From NCBI GenBank assembly GCA_963708735.1, contig CAVPTW010000005.1, positions 186,001 through 250,000 on the forward strand: 64,000 nucleotides of DNA. The letters are read 5' to 3'. The number at the start of each line of letters is the position of its first letter. The first letter of the stretch is position 1. The translations under genes were made by a program, and so were the position numbers. The DNA comes from JAGPUQ01 sp963708735 (lineage in GTDB: Bacteria > Pseudomonadota > Gammaproteobacteria > Pseudomonadales > Porticoccaceae). This document shows, in pieces, positions 63,480-64,000 of the stretch. The notes beneath the pieces were generated by a model that had not been told where the DNA came from, did no database searches, and was given only the letters and a program-made list of their open reading frames with translations.

Positions 63480-64000
63480 GTGGCTGTTTCCCCGACTCCC
63501 GGCGCTTGGGCGCGTCTTCATCTACGAACGGTCCGCCATGCCCTGTGCTGGCTGACGGCCGCATTGGCCCTGGCGCCCGCTGAGCTGTCGGCGGCGCCCG
63601 CGAACACCAATTCCAGTCAATGGTCGTGCAGCGCCGGTCCAACCGGCGGCTGGGTGTGTGCGCCGCGCTCTGTACCCGGACCCGTCTACGAACGTCCGCC
63701 CCGACGCACGGCAACTGCCGCCGCCGCGGCCAAAGCCGAACCCGTCGCTCCCGATGCCGTGACGGCCGCTGACAGCCTCGACTGGGTTCCACTCGAACGC
63801 CTGAGTCCCGAACAGCTGAAAAACGCGCGGCCAGGATGCTGCGGCGCTTACATCGAGCCCGGCAATACAAGTCCGGATGCGGCGCTGTCGCCCGCCGACG
63901 CACCGCTGCGTGCCACCGCCGATACCACGGACGCGCAGGGCGAAACCGCCACCCTGAACGGCAACGTGCAGATCACCCAGGGGTCGCGCCAGATGCGCAG
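63480..64000 (+). CDS. lptD: LptD, LPS-assembly outer-membrane protein (N-terminal part, runs off the right edge)
   Basis: Outer-membrane barrel that inserts lipopolysaccharide into the outer leaflet with LptE. About 173 residues are visible: a signal peptide (to about LSAAPA), an N-terminal WSCSAGPTGGWVCAPR stretch with the first cysteines, WVPLERLSPEQLKNARPGCC and GAYIEP, then the OstA-like beta-jellyroll start TATLNGNVQITQGSRQMR. The CCGAY-IEP segment is typical of pseudomonad-like LptD. The GTG start follows AAGGG at eight bases. No ATG is available nearby. Confidence 0.9.
   Translation, partial: MAVSPTPGAWARLHLRTVRHALCWLTAALALAPAELSAAPANTNSSQWSCSAGPTGGWVCAPRSVPGPVYERPPRRTATAAAAAKAEPVAPDAVTAADSLDWVPLERLSPEQLKNARPGCCGAYIEPGNTSPDAALSPADAPLRATADTTDAQGETATLNGNVQITQGSRQMR

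Overview
The window is GC-rich, densely packed bacterial chromosome. Gene content and order point to a gammaproteobacterium: the dcw cluster (mraZ-rsmH-ftsL-ftsI-murE-murF), the rsmI-lpoA-yraN-diaA-dolP block known from E. coli, the proA-nadD-rsfS-rlmH-mrdA-rodA-mltB-rlpA-dacA-ybeD-lipB-lipA block and the miaB-ybeZ-ybeY-ybeX-lnt-leuS-lptE-holA block, both typical of Pseudomonas and relatives, and amgK-murU divergent from lptD. A finer placement is not supportable from the sequence alone. The blocks are joined in an order unlike E. coli or Pseudomonas as I remember them. Catabolic genes (acetoacetyl-CoA synthetase, glutaryl-CoA dehydrogenase, N-acyl-D-amino-acid deacylase, a phosphotriesterase-family hydrolase, an acyl-CoA ligase, a MaoC-like protein) suggest an aerobic heterotroph using organic and fatty acids.

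Layout. 1-5.7 kb: dcw cluster on the minus strand, driven by a good sigma70-like promoter with three 10-bp-spaced MraZ boxes just downstream of the -10. 5.9-6.3 kb: RNase P RNA. 6.4-11.8 kb: phosphotriesterase-like enzyme, then rsmI diverging from lpoA-yraN-(130-bp inverted-repeat element)-diaA-dolP. 11.8-19.5 kb: acetoacetyl-CoA synthetase, a SPOR protein, alr, glutaryl-CoA dehydrogenase, a VOC protein and a D-aminoacylase-family amidohydrolase. 19.7-26.4 kb, minus strand: prfC, a cold-shock gene, SPOR protein, coaX, birA, a TauE/SafE transporter, an aldo/keto reductase. 26.5-29.5 kb: ubiD (frameshifted), rpiA, nitroreductase. 29.5-43.3 kb, minus strand: Lon-like protease, DUF1244, lipA (frameshifted), lipB, ybeD, then wall-elongation and housekeeping genes up to proA. 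43.4-47.7 kb: small accessory enzymes. 47.8-57.3 kb, plus strand: miaB to holA. 57.3-64 kb: DUF815 ATPase, VanZ-like protein, acyl-CoA ligase, aminotransferase, MurNAc recycling (murU, amgK) and the start of lptD.

The genes form a coherent envelope-building set: precursor synthesis (Alr, MurE, MurF), septal synthesis (FtsL, FtsI), elongation (PBP2, RodA, LpoA), remodelling (DacA, MltB, RlpA, three SPOR proteins), recycling (AmgK, MurU), outer-membrane assembly (LptD, LptE, DolP) and lipoprotein maturation (Lnt). Many neighbours overlap by four bases and are probably translationally coupled.

I found no CRISPR array, prophage, transposase, tRNA or rRNA, and no convincing new multi-gene system. 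The observations most worth a second look are the single-base frameshifts in ubiD and lipA (probably consensus errors), a LeuS without the leucine-specific domain, an SxQ in place of SxN in FtsI, the 130-bp MITE-like element before diaA, and the MraZ operator.
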